DNA from: Eulemur rufifrons
Taxonomy: Eukaryota; Chordata; Mammalia; Primates; Lemuridae
Assembly: GCF_041146395.1 (NCBI RefSeq)
Contig: NC_090989.1
Span: 171,833,501-171,897,500, forward strand
Reading direction: 5' to 3'
DNA: 64,000 nt
In this document: positions 23,245-35,130 of the stretch, in pieces
Position numbering within the stretch: position 1 is the first letter of the stretch
How the letters are laid out: the number at the start of each line of letters is the position of its first letter
Notes under the pieces: model-generated
What the model saw: only the letters and a program-made list of their open reading frames with translations
What the model was told of the DNA's origin: nothing
Database searches by the model: none
Program-made: the position numbers and the translations under genes

Positions 23245-24662
23245 GACCTTATGTCTGTCTTCCTTCTCACTGTGATCCTGGGACCATTTAGATAAGGATT
23301 TCTTAAGTATTTGAGGAAGCCTGTTGAAATCTGGTCAAAATCAACTTCCTTTCTTTCTATACTTTTCATGGTTCCTTTGGTCAAATAAAATCAGTTCTGT
23401 TTGAATCTTCAAGAAAAAAAATTTTGTAAGTACATAAACCCGGAACATAACTACGTACCAGGGGCTCAAACCAGCATTCTCTCATTGTGGTTTCTAGGAT
23501 ACAGAAAATCATTTATGATAACATATCTAGACTAGGTTTTAATAGTGTAGAATAAATTTAGAATTCACAAGAGCCACAAGAAGGACAATTACCAAGGTTA
23601 TTAAACAACAATTATTCCTTACCTCATTTTCACCACAACTTTCAGCCCTCAGCATCATCCAGGTCACCATGTAGGCATTAATCAAAATGTTTCCTCTAGC
23701 CTTGCTGGAAATTCTGACCCATGGATAATGATTGATGGTCCCATCCCAGGGACTGGATGACTGTCCCCTGGAGAAGCTGAACATCTGACCGGGCCAGAGT
23801 GCGTTCGCAAGGCAGAGCAACGCTCCAGCACCAGGTGCACATCTGTTCCATCAGGATGACACCTCCTTTCTTTGTCATAGTCACTTAGTCTTATAAAAGA
23901 GTCCCTGGATATTGATATACTTCTCCTTTTTTGGCTGTATAGAAATCTAGAGACTTTACATAACAGGTGTTGTCTTTATTATTATTATCTTAAACAGAAA
24001 TTTTCTGCTGGCCAACAAATGCTAAGACTAATGGGTTTTCAATAGACATGCTTTGGTGTGTAATGATGGAGTTATTAGAGCAAAAGAGAAAATTCAAGAG
24101 TTTGCAGGTCCGCATAGCCCAGTGCTGTCCCACAGAGCAATGATCCAGTACTCTACTGGTCAGTTTGGGAGCAAGGGTATCATCTTTTATTTTTCTCAAC
24201 CAAATAAGAACTCAAACACCATCCTACCCTTTCCTCCATTGGAGGTAGGGGGAATCTCTGTGTACTTCCCAGTGGAGTCTCTGCCGTAAATATCTCTTCC
24301 ATTGATTATGTTTTCATTCACAATGAATAGTTTGATAATATTTTAAAGGAGAAAAAAATAAGTCATGTGTGCAATGGTTAAAACGTGCAATGGATGTCAA
24401 AATTCAAGTTTTATTGCAGTCAGGTCCATGGGAGTCAGGCTAGCCCTGGGCAGAGCTATGTAGAGAACAAATCTTTAGGAAGGAGATAACTATACCAGTG
24501 AATCAACCCTTAACTGTAGGCTGATTATAGATAATGAATCAGCCCCTCATTTCCACAAATGCAAACCCTATGCTAAATAAGTTTGGCTTATACTAATGGG
24601 CCTGCCAAGTACAATTTAGGCTGAACCATTAACACAAAGATAAAATAAAAATGCATGTTTTT
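23245..24662. other. Unannotated stretch, no gene seen
   Basis: Overlapping minus-strand frames at 23539-23820 and 23696-23884 lie in a somewhat GC-richer patch, but I recognise no protein. The stretch 24290-24660 is AT-rich. Old unrecognised repeats are likely. Confidence 0.45.
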
Positions 24663-24828
24663 GGGCTGGGCATGGTGGCTCATGCCTGTAACCCCAGCAC
24701 TTTGAAGGTAGAGGTGGTAGGATCACTTGAGCTCAGAAGTTTGAAGTTGCAGTGAGCTTTGATGACACCACTGTACCTTAGCCTGGGTGAAAGAGCACGA
24801 CCGTGTCTCAGAAAAAAAAAAAAAAAAA
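24663..24828 (+). mobile_element. Free Alu left monomer (FLAM-like)
   Basis: 'gggctgggcatggtggctca', 'tgcctgtaaccccagcactt', 'gcagtgagctttgatgacac' and an A17 tail form a single Alu arm without the right monomer. Flanks share an imperfect repeat around 'gcatgttttt' and 'gcatgtgttgttttc'. The antisense 67-codon frame at 24680-24883 is an Alu artefact. Confidence 0.88.
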
Positions 24829-25244
24829 GGCATGTGTTGTTTTCTAAAGAAGTGAAGGAACTGTCTGGACCACGCTCAGGCACAAGTTATAGTTGTCCAT
24901 GACAGCACTTTCATTAACATGGATCAATGGAACTAGAATGTGACACCCATACAGCATCGGCAGTGCAGTAAAAATATCCCCTGAAAGACAAAATCCCAAT
25001 CTGGTAGGATCATTGTTTTTCTTCTCACTAACTTTGCCACTGAGAAGGTTTTCGGGACTATTCCCTGCAAGCTAAGGAGATAGGAAGATTATCAAGATCA
25101 AAGTCAGTTCTCCCAAATTTCTCTTTTCTGTTAAATATTATTGATATGTTTAAGAAAAGCAAAATGGCAAGCTGATCAAAGAAATACTATAAAGTGGACT
25201 GATTATGGAAGTAAAATGTCTGTTTTTAATTGAAAGTATGTAAT
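24829..25244. other. Short unannotated stretch
   Basis: No repeat or gene recognised. Confidence 0.5.
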
Positions 25245-25467
25245 ATTTATAGGTAATTTTTACAAAATACTCATGAGGGGCCAATTTCTATGCTAAAGTG
25301 CTTTACATGCATTAGATTTTAATCCTTTCAGCAATCAATAAGGGACACATTATATTATCCCCATTTGAGAGACAAGGTGTAGAAAAATAGAACCACTTGC
25401 CCAAAGTCACAGTTAGTAAGTGGTGTAGTCAGAATTCAAACTACTGGTGCTAGCATCCAAGTGCTTT
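25245..25467 (-). mobile_element. MIR SINE relic
   Basis: 'gctaaagtgctttacatgca', 'atattatccccatttgagag', 'cacttgcccaaagtcacagt', 'tagtaagtggtgtagtcaga' follow reverse-complement MIR. Confidence 0.9.
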
Positions 25468-26149
25468 TGGGTAAACTTAGATTGAAATAATAGATAGAAA
25501 AGCAAATCAATCAGAAAATAATTAGGTGTTACAAAGTTGGGTCATAATATATCCTGCCAGCACTGGGTAGTAATAGAATTGTCTTGGTTTATTTGATTTT
25601 AGCTATATGTTGAAACCAATCATTCTGCTTAATGCTACTTGCAAATTTGGTCCTTATCTTCTTGCAATAAGAAGTTACTTTCAGATCAACTGTGCTAGGC
25701 ACACAGGCCCAACTTTGGTTATAGAAATACCGGGCCAACAACTTTAGGAGCTATTGGAACTTCAGTGAAGATTGGACAGAAAGAGAAATGATCTGTGTGA
25801 GAAGGATGGGGAGATTTGTATTGCTCTTCCTTTCACTATCTTCTTTGGAATTTATTAATTCTTCCCTCCTCCCTAGAATCATGCTTTCTTTGCCTCTTCT
25901 CTGGCTGGTCCAGACACAACACTTTCGACTTCTACCTGTAGGGCACAAGGCTTTTCTGATATGTCTCAATTGCCATCCATTTCTCCCTCTCTCCCTTGCT
26001 GCTTCCACTGTTCAATGAGACCATATTAAAAATATCAGTCTTATTCAATCTCTTTACACCATAGAGCATTCAATTAGAAAATCCCCAAACCAAATATAGA
26101 GCTTTACTTGTTACCAATTTAAGTGGGAGCAAATAGAACAGTTTGCTTG
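25468..26149. other. Unique stretch, no gene recognised
   Basis: Frames at 25751-26008 (-) and 25788-26018 (+) are complementary to each other and match nothing I know. Confidence 0.5.
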
Positions 26150-26670
26150 AGACCAAAAGATTGTGTACAGTGACAAAGGACACTTTGAATACTGCCGTAG
26201 CCATGGAGTTCACCACTCAGATATCCTTTCTCTTGGAGAAGACCTAAGAAGAGTGTAGCTGGCTGAAAGCCTCCAGGTGCTACACCTTCAGACCCACCAT
26301 GACATTCATACCAAAGTCATATCTCCCCAGAGCTACTCTAGAACACAGCAGGGGTTCTAGATCTGGGCCATTTCTGCCTGATGTAGAACATGGGCATGCC
26401 TGATGTTCTAATGGCCAATATTTGCCCAGGGACCAACAATCATGTAGCTGAGACTTTGTCAGAGCTGTGCTGTAGTTGAAGGCTTTTCCTACCCAATACC
26501 CCTTCCTCTCCTACCTCTTTTCAAAGGGGTCAGACCTGCATTGCAGTCTGAAGTTTCCCTTTCCCAACTCCTATTCTTTTTCTCCTTCATCCTTCACAGG
26601 CATTTCCCCAATAAACCTCTTGCATGTCTACTCTCTTCTTGGCACCTGCCTCTAAGAGGAACTGAACAGA
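26150..26670 (+). mobile_element. Unresolved ERVL-type LTR-like repeat
   Basis: The right end reads 'tccttcacaggcatttcccc', then 'aataaacctcttgcatgtct' and 'ggcacctgcctctaagagga'. This is the polyadenylation and U5 pattern of old ERVL-type LTRs. The left boundary is a guess. Family is not resolved. Confidence 0.4.
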
Positions 26671-26894
26671 AAGAAACAAACACCAACTCCTTATATTTAT
26701 ACACATCACATATATTTGGCCCATTTTCAAGCTGTACTCTGCAATAATTTTGAGTGTCATACATCTATACGTGTATGATTCCCCAATTTAATATCTCATG
26801 TTTCAATCTCACATTGAAATCTGAATGCCTATATCCAACTAACTGACATCTTCATTTGATATATCCAAATTTAATATCCTGTGTCCAACCACAA

Positions 26895-27208
26895 TTTTCC
26901 TTACTTGCTCTGCTTCAGCCATACTGGCCTCCCTAATGTTTCACAAAATACCAGAAACATTTCTAACCTGGGGATTTTGCATTTGCTCTTCTCACTGCCT
27001 GGAGCACACTCTCCCCAGATAGTCATATGGCTTGCTTCTTCCCTTTAATCAAATCTCTGCTCCAGTGCCACCTCCTCCAAGAAGCCTTCCCTAACTTTAG
27101 TTTGCCCCCAAGAAGCTCCACCTACAAGAGCACCCCTCATTACACAGCTCTCCCTTCGCCTACCCTGTTCTGTTTACTTCATAGTACTTATCAATAACTG
27201 AGATTTTG
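26895..27208 (+). mobile_element. L2 LINE 3' region
   Basis: 'ctgcttcagccatactggcc', 'tttgcatttgctcttctcac', 'tgcctggagcacactctccc', 'ccacctcctccaagaagcct', 'tccctaactttag' and 'catagtacttatcaataac' run in sense L2 order. Confidence 0.9.
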
Positions 27209-27689
27209 TTTAAAAAGAAAGGGCAAAAATTTAAAAATACAAAAAAGAACAGAAAAGAAAAACTAAACTGTGTTCTTAATTTATCATACTGACTTGCCTA
27301 ATTCATTTAATTTAGAGTCATTAGCAGATTGTTTGAATACATGATCTGTTTGCACCAACTAAATGTTAAGTACTTAGGAGAGTTAGGAAATATTGCTTGT
27401 GTACGTGTCGTCACAAAAAAGGTGAGAATAGCGATGCTGCCAGGTTGGGTATCTTGTGTACCTGACTCTTTTCTGAAATTACATGATGGGCATGGCTGAT
27501 AAAATCCAAAAATGCAGGGTCCAAAATCAAAGCAAATTCTTATTTAAAAATCCTCAGTATAAACAAGATTGGAATTTATTTTTCACAGTATCATAAATCA
27601 CATCAGTAAGCCTTTGGAGAGAGAAATGGACTTTCTCATGCCCCTGACATTACACTCACAACCCACACAATAGAAATATTGTATAAGGC

Positions 27690-28215
27690 CTAAAAATGTG
27701 CACATGCTTTAATCCATTAATTCTACTTATGGGTCTCTATTCCACTGAAATATCTGCTTAAGTAGGCAAAGATAGAAGCACATGAATATTCACTTCATCA
27801 TTGCTTTCAAACATCAAAAAAATTGGAAACAAATGTCCACCAATAGAAAACTGGCTAAATATATTATGGTACATAAATTGAATTCTCTCCAGTTTAAAAT
27901 TATGTAGATCTACACTTCCCAACATGAAAAGACGTTTGTGATTTATTACATGAAAAAATGGATATTAAAAATTTGTGTGCAGTAAATCCTTCTATTAAAA
28001 ACATGTATATGTGTGTGCATACATATGTGCTTACAGACACATAATTAACTACATACAAACACTGAAAAAAGTTTGAAAAGACATTGCTTTGAACGTTAAT
28101 AGATGTCTGAATGTGTACATTATGGGTGTTTTAAATTTTTTCTTTGCATTTTCCTGTAACTTGTAGATAATTTAAAATAAGAAGCAGACATCAATTTTGG
28201 GAACAAAAAAAAAAG
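27690..28215 (+). mobile_element. Old L1M LINE 3' end
   Basis: 'taatccattaattctactta', 'ttggaaacaaatgtccacca', 'atagaaaactggctaaatat', 'attatggtacataaattgaa' code for the degenerate end of ORF2. The 3' UTR ends 'tttgcattttcctgtaactt' with an A-rich tail. Truncated 5'. Confidence 0.85.
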
Positions 28216-28264
28216 ATGAAAATATACATAAAGTCCATGGTACAGAATTACAGATTATAGGAGC

Positions 28265-28390
28265 TCATGGGAGTTTAGAATTCATTAAATGTTATCTAGT
28301 ACAAGAGACGCTTCCATTTTACCGAAGAGGAAACTAAGACCCAGAAGGGAAATTAAATTATCCAGGACTCAGATTTATGTCTCTCTCTCC
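28265..28390 (-). mobile_element. Possible MIR-type relic
   Basis: 'ttccattttaccgaagagga', 'aactaagacccagaagggaa' resemble the reversed MIR core. Flanks do not extend convincingly. Confidence 0.4.
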
Positions 28391-30038
28391 AGTCATTCTC
28401 CCACTTTCACACCCCAGCAGGTGCTCAATTAATGCAGAGATTGATGTAATTGGTTGGTATTGATGTGGAGGAGTCTGGGGGTGATCTCATTCCACTGTTG
28501 AACTGTGGTAGAAAATTTCACAGTGGGAACAGAGATAGTTCAATTTTTCCCTCTGCACCAATTATGCAAGTCTCTGATTTACATCGATCAGGACATCTCC
28601 TTGGATAGCAAAGGCGCTTTTAGAAGTAGCTCATGTAAGATTTCCTCTAACTGGGAATGTATGTAATTACCCCTACACTGATTGGCCAACTTTTAATGTT
28701 CATTGGAAGAAACATTTGCCCCCCAAAACACATTTCATTTAGATTCCCTGAATTATTTTACATAAAGTCCACCCTGATAGAGGGACCAGAGCTGAAGTTG
28801 ATAATAAAAATGTTCTTAATCTTATTGTTGCTATTCCCACCCCCCAAGTTTGCAGTGTAAAATAATTTACTGTTGAGAAATAATGTTGATAATGAGGAAT
28901 ATGAAAATTATTTTCTAATGGGGCAAAAATGCACAGATTCCAGTTGCATGTTTAACATTGGGCTTTTGAAACTGATTTTTGTGATATCTTGATGATGGAG
29001 TAGCCAAACAAGGGAGTAAAACAGTCTGTGGGAGTTTCAGGATTGTCAAAAGAAGATTAAATTTTTCAATCTGAGATGGAGCAGAATTCTTGCACTTTTG
29101 CCCAATTTCTCAGCTCAGTGATTCACCCAGAAATGACCATAAGCTATGGTAACCACCCTCAGAATCTTCTGGTATCTTGCCTTGATCAAGAGCTGAAAGT
29201 CATACAACCTTGTGCATCTGTAACAAAGAATCAGCAAAAACACAAAATACCTGCCATTTGCCACAACTTCAGTGGTGCTGGACATCAACAGAGTTGTTTG
29301 CACATAATAGGGAAAAAATAATGACTGTGGGAGAGAAATAACTGTCTACCATCATCTTTCTTGTCAACAGCTTACTGCCTGTAAAACTATTATTCAGAGA
29401 GAGAAAGTTTTGTATTTATTAGGTAAATCAGAGCCAACCCAGGAGGCATTGGACAGGAGACATTTAATTTCCTCCTCAGTAGGACATCTTATTCAATAGA
29501 TGGTGGCTTAGCTGATCCTTTATCCACTGCCTTCTGCAGAGAAGTGGTGTGAACTGTAAATTGATTGCACTAAGTAACCAGAGCACTGAACTTTGTTGTC
29601 CTAGGTTTGTTTTTCTTTTCCTTTTCCTTTTGTCAAGCTTCTATAGAATGAGTTATCTCCTCAGCAGTGTGACTCACATGTTCTGTCCTTTGCCTTTCAG
29701 GACATTATCCACTTTGCACAACATATTCCAGTGCAAGAATTTTGGACTAAAACTATGGTTCAAATGTCTTTGCTCGGTGAGGATAATTTAAAAATTTTCA
29801 GTACATTTAATTCTCTTGAAAATAGGTTGTCAAGCCTGGGGGATGGGGAACGAAATGGTTTCATTTAGCCTCAGTTGTTTGGAGGCAGGAATAAAGTTCA
29901 TGGGAATATGAAAAAAAAAAAAAAAAGAAAAGAAAATAGGTGGCAATGATCGATGTAAGTACACTGACACACATGCATGACAAAGCTGCGTGTGAAGTAC
30001 AGCTTACTTGTTATATGCCAATCTAATCTTTTATATCA
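28391..30038. other. Mostly unique stretch, no gene seen
   Basis: Frames at 29076-29321 (+) and 29115-29303 (-) are complementary to each other. A 16-A run lies at about 29911. No known repeat or exon was identified. Confidence 0.5.
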
Positions 30039-30155
30039 GTATCATTATGTAATATGGTATAAAGAGTCCTGGATGGAATATAGACCCGGGCTCTATTTTT
30101 GGCTTTGATTCTGGATAGTTCTGTGAGTTTGAACAAGTCATTTTGTTAATTTTTT
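30039..30155 (+). mobile_element. Possible MIR fragment
   Basis: 'aaagagtcctggatggaata', 'tagacccgggctctattttt' and 'ctgtgagtttgaacaagtca' resemble the 5' half of MIR. Confidence 0.45.
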
Positions 30156-30249
30156 TAAACTTAATTTTATTTTCAGAGAATGGTGTGACTGTTGCTGGGG
30201 CTTAGAAAATTATACCCCAAAGTAGGGTGATTTGGTATGCTGATCACTT

Positions 30250-31641
30250 TGTTTTTTTTTAATTTTTATTTTATTTTTAATTATTATGGGTACATGACAT
30301 TGTATATATTTATAGGGTACATGTGATGTTTTGATACAGGCATACGATGTGAATTAATCAAATCAGGGTAATTGGGGTATCCATTTCCTCAGGCATTTAT
30401 TGTTTGTGTTAGGGACATTCCATTCCACTCTTTTAGTTATTTTAAAGTACACCCTGACTTATTGTTGATTATAGTCACTTTGTTGTGCTATCAAACATTG
30501 TTCATTCTTTCCAACTAACTATATTTTTACACCCATTAACCGTCTCCACTTTATTCCTCCTTCCCGACTACCCTTCCCAGCTTCTGGTAACCATCATTCT
30601 ATTCTCTGTCTCCATGTTATAAATTGTTTTTAATATTTAGCTCCCATATATAAATGAGAACATGTGATATTTGGCTTTCTGTGCTTAGCTTATTTCACTT
30701 AACATAATGTTCTTCAGTTGTATCCATGTTGTTGCAAAGGACTTCATTCTTTTTGTGGCTTTATAATACTCTACTGTGTATATGCACCATGATTTCTTTA
30801 TCCACTCATCCATTGATGGACATCTAGGTTGATTTCAAATCTTGGCTATTGTCAATATGCTGCAATAAACATGGCAATACAGATACCTTTTCAATATATT
30901 GAATTCCCCTCCTTTGGATATATACCGAGCAGTGGGATTGTTGGGTCATGTGGTAGTTCTATCTTTAGTTTTTTGAGAAATCTTCATACTGGTTGCACAA
31001 ATTTACATTCCCACCAATGGTGTATGAGGGTTTCCGTTTCTCCACATCCTCACCAGCATTCATTATTGTCTATATTTTTGATAAGAGCCTTTTTAACTGG
31101 GGTGAGATAATATGTCATTGTAGTTTTGGTTTGCATTTCTCTGATGACCAATGATGTGGAGCATTTTTTCGTATACCTATTGGCCATTTATATGTCTTCT
31201 TTTGTGAAATGTCCATTCAGATCCTTTGCCCATTTTTTAACTGGATTATTTGACTTTTTTCTATTCAGTTGTTGGAGCTCCTTATATATTCTATAATAGT
31301 TATTAACCACTTGTCAGATGGATAGTTTGCAAATATTTTCTCCCATTCTGTGGGCTGTCTCTTCACTTTGTTGACTGTGTTCTTTGCTGTGCAGAAGCTT
31401 TTTAGCTTGACGTGATCTCATTTGTTCAATTTTGCTTTGGTTGGCTGTGCTTTGGGGGTATTACTCATGAAGTTCTTGCCCAGATCAATGTCCAGAAACA
31501 TTTCCCCAATGTTTTCTTTTAGTAGTTTCATAGTTTCAGGTCTTATATTTAAGTCTTTAATCCATTTTGATTTGATTTTTATATACAGCAAGAGATAAGG
31601 GTCTAGTTTCATTCTTCTGCATATGGATATCCAATTTTCCC
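30250..31641 (-). mobile_element. L1 LINE 3' part, antisense (L1MA/L1P age)
   Basis: Read on the minus strand it runs from the ORF2 C-terminal region to the 3' UTR. Plus-strand marks are 'tatagggtacatgtgatgtt', 'cccatatataaatgagaaca', 'ccactcatccattgatggac', 'tgcaataaacatggcaatac', 'tctgatgaccaatgatgtgg' and 'tgttctttgctgtgcagaag'. The minus-strand frame at 31418-31699 keeps ORF2-like residues (ENWISICRR, WIKDLN). The ORF is otherwise broken. Its 5' truncation abuts an LTR-like block. Confidence 0.93.
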
Positions 31642-32303
31642 TGCCGAACACTTCGAACAAAAGAAAATTAAAAGACCTTAGAAATTGCCTCAGAATCAAG
31701 GTTTCTATGACTTTTCCTTGTTTCTCCCTTTAAGTGCAGGGAGAGGCTCTCTCTGAAGTTCCTTTATCTGACTGAGGGAAGTTTTTTCAAAAGAAATGCT
31801 ATGGTCTTGGATCCCCTCCCTGGAATCTACATTAACTAGAGAAGATTAACTCATAGCAGAAGAGGAAACTAAAAGTCTTCATATCCAGGACACCATGTCT
31901 GGATAGACTTTTCACTTGTTCTTTCAACTATTCTAAGGGCTGTTACTAAGAGACTATCTGCATAAGACAACCTGTGTTCACAGTACAGTTCCACCTCTCA
32001 CCTTCCCGTAACTTGTTGCCACCTCCCCCAGAGCCCAGAGGAACTTTGTTTCAGCCTATTGTCTGCTTTCTGCCCATCCATTTCCCCTATAAATCATTTA
32101 CTCTTTCTCTAATCCCTTTCCCCTTTGAAAAGGGTATTTAAACTTCAATCATATGGCCCTTCCTTGAGTCTCATATTTTGTGTGGCTCCCGCATACATGT
32201 GCATGTTAATAAATTTGTATGATTTTTCTCCCATTAATCTGTTTGCTGTCAGTTTATTTCAACAAACTCAATTATCCAGAGGGAAAGTTTAAACTTCCCT
32301 TCA
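31642..32303 (+). mobile_element. ERV1-like solo LTR
   Basis: Begins TGCCGAACACTTCGAAC. The right half has 'gggtatttaaacttcaatca', 'tgcatgttaataaatttgta', 'ctcccattaatctgtttgct' and 'gtcagtttatttcaacaaac', the standard U3/R/U5 end of gammaretrovirus-type (MER4-group-like) LTRs. It ends near 'aacttcccttca'. No internal sequence is attached. Exact family and ends are uncertain. Confidence 0.6.
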
Positions 32304-32344
32304 CTATTAAGGCAAATTATAATAAATATGACCATGGTAGATTG

Positions 32345-32386
32345 CCTGCCTGCCTTCCCTCCCTCCTGCCCCCTCCTTCCTTCTAT
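32345..32386 (+). repeat. Pyrimidine-rich (CCTT/CCTG) low-complexity tract
   Basis: Almost only C and T, in units such as CCTGCCTGCCTTCCCT. Confidence 0.85.
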
Positions 32387-32875
32387 ACATTTTTATTTCA
32401 TACAACTTATACAAACTTGATGAGTTTGGAGAATCAAACCATAATCAATGCCATAAACATATCTATCACATTCAAAAGTCTCCTCCTACCTTCTTTATTT
32501 AAAAAATTCTTTTTTTATGATGAAAATATAACATAGATCTATCTACCCTCTTACCAAATTTTTAAGTATATCGTAAAGCATTGTAACCATATTCACTGTG
32601 CTGTGTAGTTGATCTCCAGGACTTATTCATCTTGCATAACTAAAACTTTGTACTCTTTGACCATCATCTCCCTATTTCTCCCACCTGCTAATCCCTGGCA
32701 ACCATTATTCTACCCTATGCTTCTATGAGTTTGACAATTTTATATTCCTCATATAAGTGGGATCACATAGTATTTGTCCTTCTGTGTCTGGCTTATTTCA
32801 CTTAGCATGATGTCCTCCAGGTTCATCCATGTTGTCACAAATGACAGGATTTCCTTCTTTTTTGAAGGCTGAGTA
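32387..32875 (-). mobile_element. Old L1M LINE 3' end, antisense
   Basis: 'tttatttcatacaacttata', 'atattcactgtgctgtgtag', 'tgatctccaggacttattca', 'tctggcttatttcacttagc' and 'atgatgtcctccaggttcat' are the reverse complement of an L1M 3' UTR and end of ORF2. It is a separate copy from 30250-31641, because both begin with their own 3' UTR. Cut on the right by an MLT1 LTR. Confidence 0.88.
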
Positions 32876-33490
32876 CTTGTATTAGTTTTCTATTGATCAT
32901 AAAATATTACTACAAACCTAAGTGCTTAACAACACAAATTTTGGTCATAACTCCAGTAGGTTTAACTAGTTTCTCTGCTCCAGGTTCCACAAGGCTGAAA
33001 TCCAGGGATTAGCCAGCCAGGGATTGTATATGAAATCCTTAGGGGAGAATCTGTTTCCAACCTCATTCATTGCTTGCAGGTGAGTACAGAATTTGGTTCT
33101 AGGCAGTGGTAGGACCGGGGTCTTCATTTCCTTCCTGGCTGCTAGGCATAGGTTGGTTATTTTCAGCTTCTAGAGGCAACCTACATTCTCTTGAATTGTG
33201 GTTCCCTTCATCTCAAAGCCACCAACAGTGGGTCAGTCTCTCTCAGGCTTCAGATCTCTCCTGCCTGTTCTGCTGCTACATCTCTCTGGCTCTAGCCAGA
33301 GACATTTTTCTGATTTTAAGCATTCAAGTGATTAGATTGGGCCCACCCAGACAATACAGGATACTCCCCATATCAATGTCTAACTTTAATCATATCTGTA
33401 AAGTGCATTTTACCATATAAGGTAACCTATTCGCAGGTTCTGGGGATTAGAGGGTGACATCTTTGGGGACCATTAGTGTGTCTATCACGC
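32876..33490 (-). mobile_element. MLT1-type MaLR solo LTR, antisense
   Basis: The left end 'tgtattagttttctattgat' and right end 'cattagtgtgtctatcacg' fit an inverted MLT1 LTR. Inside are 'attgggcccacccagacaat', 'acaggatactccccatatca', 'ctattcgcaggttctgggga' and 'gacatctttggggacc'. The 104-codon plus-strand frame is an artefact. Confidence 0.8.
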
Positions 33491-33575
33491 TTACCTTCTC
33501 TGAGCTGCCTCAGTTTCTTCACCTCTATAAGAGGCAGGTTGGATGAAATCAATGTTTCTCAAGGTGTGTGAAAGC
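33491..33575 (+). mobile_element. Short MIR 3'-half fragment
   Basis: 'taccttctctgagctgcctc' and 'agtttcttcacctctataag' look like the MIR segment after the core. Confidence 0.45.
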
Positions 33576-34169
33576 ATCCTTACAGAGGACTACAACCTAA
33601 GTTTAGATGAATTCTACATCTGGATCTGACACTAAATAACACTGAGTTACATGTTGAGATTGTTATTCCCATGTCAGTTGCTTTCAAGTCTTCATATTAA
33701 GGCAGAGAAAAAGTCTGTTTGGTGATAGTATTTCTTTTACTCTGCTCTTTTTGCTTATTTCCTTTCTCATTGGAGTGAGAGTTGGGAAGAGAAAGAGAAA
33801 GAGGAGAGAGAATGGGGCACAGGCCCTAAGTTTGGGAGCCAGCCAGTTAAATTTAACAATGTAATTTTGTTTTTATTGTATTTGTTTAAATTGCTACCTT
33901 CTGTTTACCACAAATTGATATTACTTTTCCATTTATGTCATTCATATAAATTTTAATTTTAAAATTAATAATGTAAAAAATAAAATGAGTCAATTTGAAG
34001 AAAAATATGAAGAAAGTAACAATTCATCAGATAAATAAACCCAATACTGTAAAGGTGGTACAAAAATGATGAAAAATTGGGACATTCTGTACTAGACAAC
34101 CTCTTACTTCCCTCTGAACTCCAAAAAAGTTAATTTAATCAATAGGGAAATTGTCCAAAGCTTGGAAAA
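33576..34169. other. AT-rich stretch with GA-rich tract
   Basis: A purine-rich tract lies at about 33774-33816 ('gaagagaaagagaaagagga'). The rest is AT-rich and unannotated. Confidence 0.6.
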
Positions 34170-34440
34170 GTACTTCAAAAAGGAGCTTATCCAAATGGCC
34201 AATGAACATATGAAAAGATGCTTAGTTTTATTAATAATCAGGAAAATGTAAATTAAAACCATAATGAAATATCATTACACACCCACCAGGCTGACAAAAA
34301 ATTAAAAGGTATGACAGCACCAAATGTGGCAAGAATGTAATTCAATGGGAATTCCCATTTGCTGCTGTGGGAGCATAAAGTGGTACTCTGGGGAAGAAAT
34401 GTGAATGACTTTGAAAAGGACCAAAAAGATTACCATGTGC
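34170..34440 (+). mobile_element. Old L1M ORF2 3' fragment
   Basis: 'ccaaatggccaatgaacata', 'tgaaaagatgcttagtttta', 'ggaaaatgtaaattaaaacc', 'ataatgaaatatcattacac' are the sense ORF2 C-terminal region, decayed. Probably the same copy as 35131-35668, given order and strand, with other insertions between. Confidence 0.85.
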
Positions 34441-34616
34441 CCTGTCTAGTACACTCTTCCAGGTTATCACTGCCTTTCATTGTCTTTGAGCTATTTTACA
34501 GCTCTGTAAATTTTAGAAAACTGATAGTAATGTAAATTATTCTTGCCCATGGAAATGCAAATTATATCCAGTGGAATGGAATTATTGCCCAACATATTTT
34601 GACCAGTTTTACATCT

Positions 34617-34630
34617 ATTTGTAAATTCTT
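34617..34630 (+). repeat. Alu target-site duplication, left copy
   Basis: ATTTGTAAATTCTT here recurs at 34971-34984, immediately after the Alu. The right copy is followed by TT, as is the left where it merges into the poly-T. This is a target-site duplication of about 14-16 bp. Confidence 0.92.
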
Positions 34631-34969
34631 TTTTTTTTTTTTTTTTTTTGAGACAGAGTCTCGCTTTGTTGCCCGGGCTAGAGTGAGTGCTGTGGCGTCA
34701 GCCTAGCTCACAGCAACCTCAAACTCCTGGGCTTAAGTGATCCTACTGCCTCAGCCTCCCAGGTAGCTGGGACTACAGGCATGCGCCACCATGCCCGGCT
34801 AATTTTTTCTGTATATATTTTAGTTGGCCAGATAATTTCTTTCTATTTATAGTAGAGACGGGGTCTCGCTCTTGCTCAGGCTGGTCTCGAACTCCTGACC
34901 TTGAGCGATCCACCCGCCTCGGCCTCCCAGAGTGCTAGGATTACAGGCGTGAGCCACCACGCCCGGCCA
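34631..34969 (-). mobile_element. Full-length Alu, strepsirrhine type, young
   Basis: Poly-T of about 19, then GAGACAGAGTCTCGC, with both monomers complete on the minus strand, ending 'caggcgtgagccaccacgcc' 'cggcc'. 'gcgtcagcctagctcacagc' and 'ttagttggccagataatttc' are features I associate with lemur Alus rather than human Alu families. RNA polymerase III box B is present as the reverse complement of 'gggtctcgaactcctgacc'-like sequence. A long pure tail, low divergence and a perfect target-site duplication indicate a recent insertion. Confidence 0.96.
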
Positions 34970-34970
34970 T

Positions 34971-34984
34971 ATTTGTAAATTCTT
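34971..34984 (+). repeat. Alu target-site duplication, right copy
   Basis: Exact copy of 34617-34630, directly after the Alu 5' end. Confidence 0.92.
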
Positions 34985-35049
34985 TTCACCATTTTTTCAG
35001 CCTATATATTTGTCTTTGGATTCTTTACCTCCCCCAAAGCCCCATATGC

Positions 35050-35130
35050 TAATATCAGCACTTGAGGGTTAGGATTTCAACATATGAATTGGGGGCGGGG
35101 GGGGGGGGCACAAACATTCAGAACATAGCA
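35050..35130 (+). mobile_element. MaLR LTR 3' tail with G-run
   Basis: 'gagggttaggatttcaacat', 'atgaattggg' then a G-rich run at about 35091-35109, then 'cacaaacattcagaacatag' 'ca'. This matches the 3' end of MLT1/MST-type LTRs. The same end is seen at 60345-60389. Confidence 0.6.

Noticed and set aside
24663..24828. Alu monomer as a possible 7SL-derived RNA gene
   Set aside because: A poly-A tail and Alu-arm sequence mark it as a retrotransposed Alu arm, not a 7SL gene.
33106..33420. 104-codon plus-strand frame
   Set aside because: Inside an antisense MLT1 LTR.
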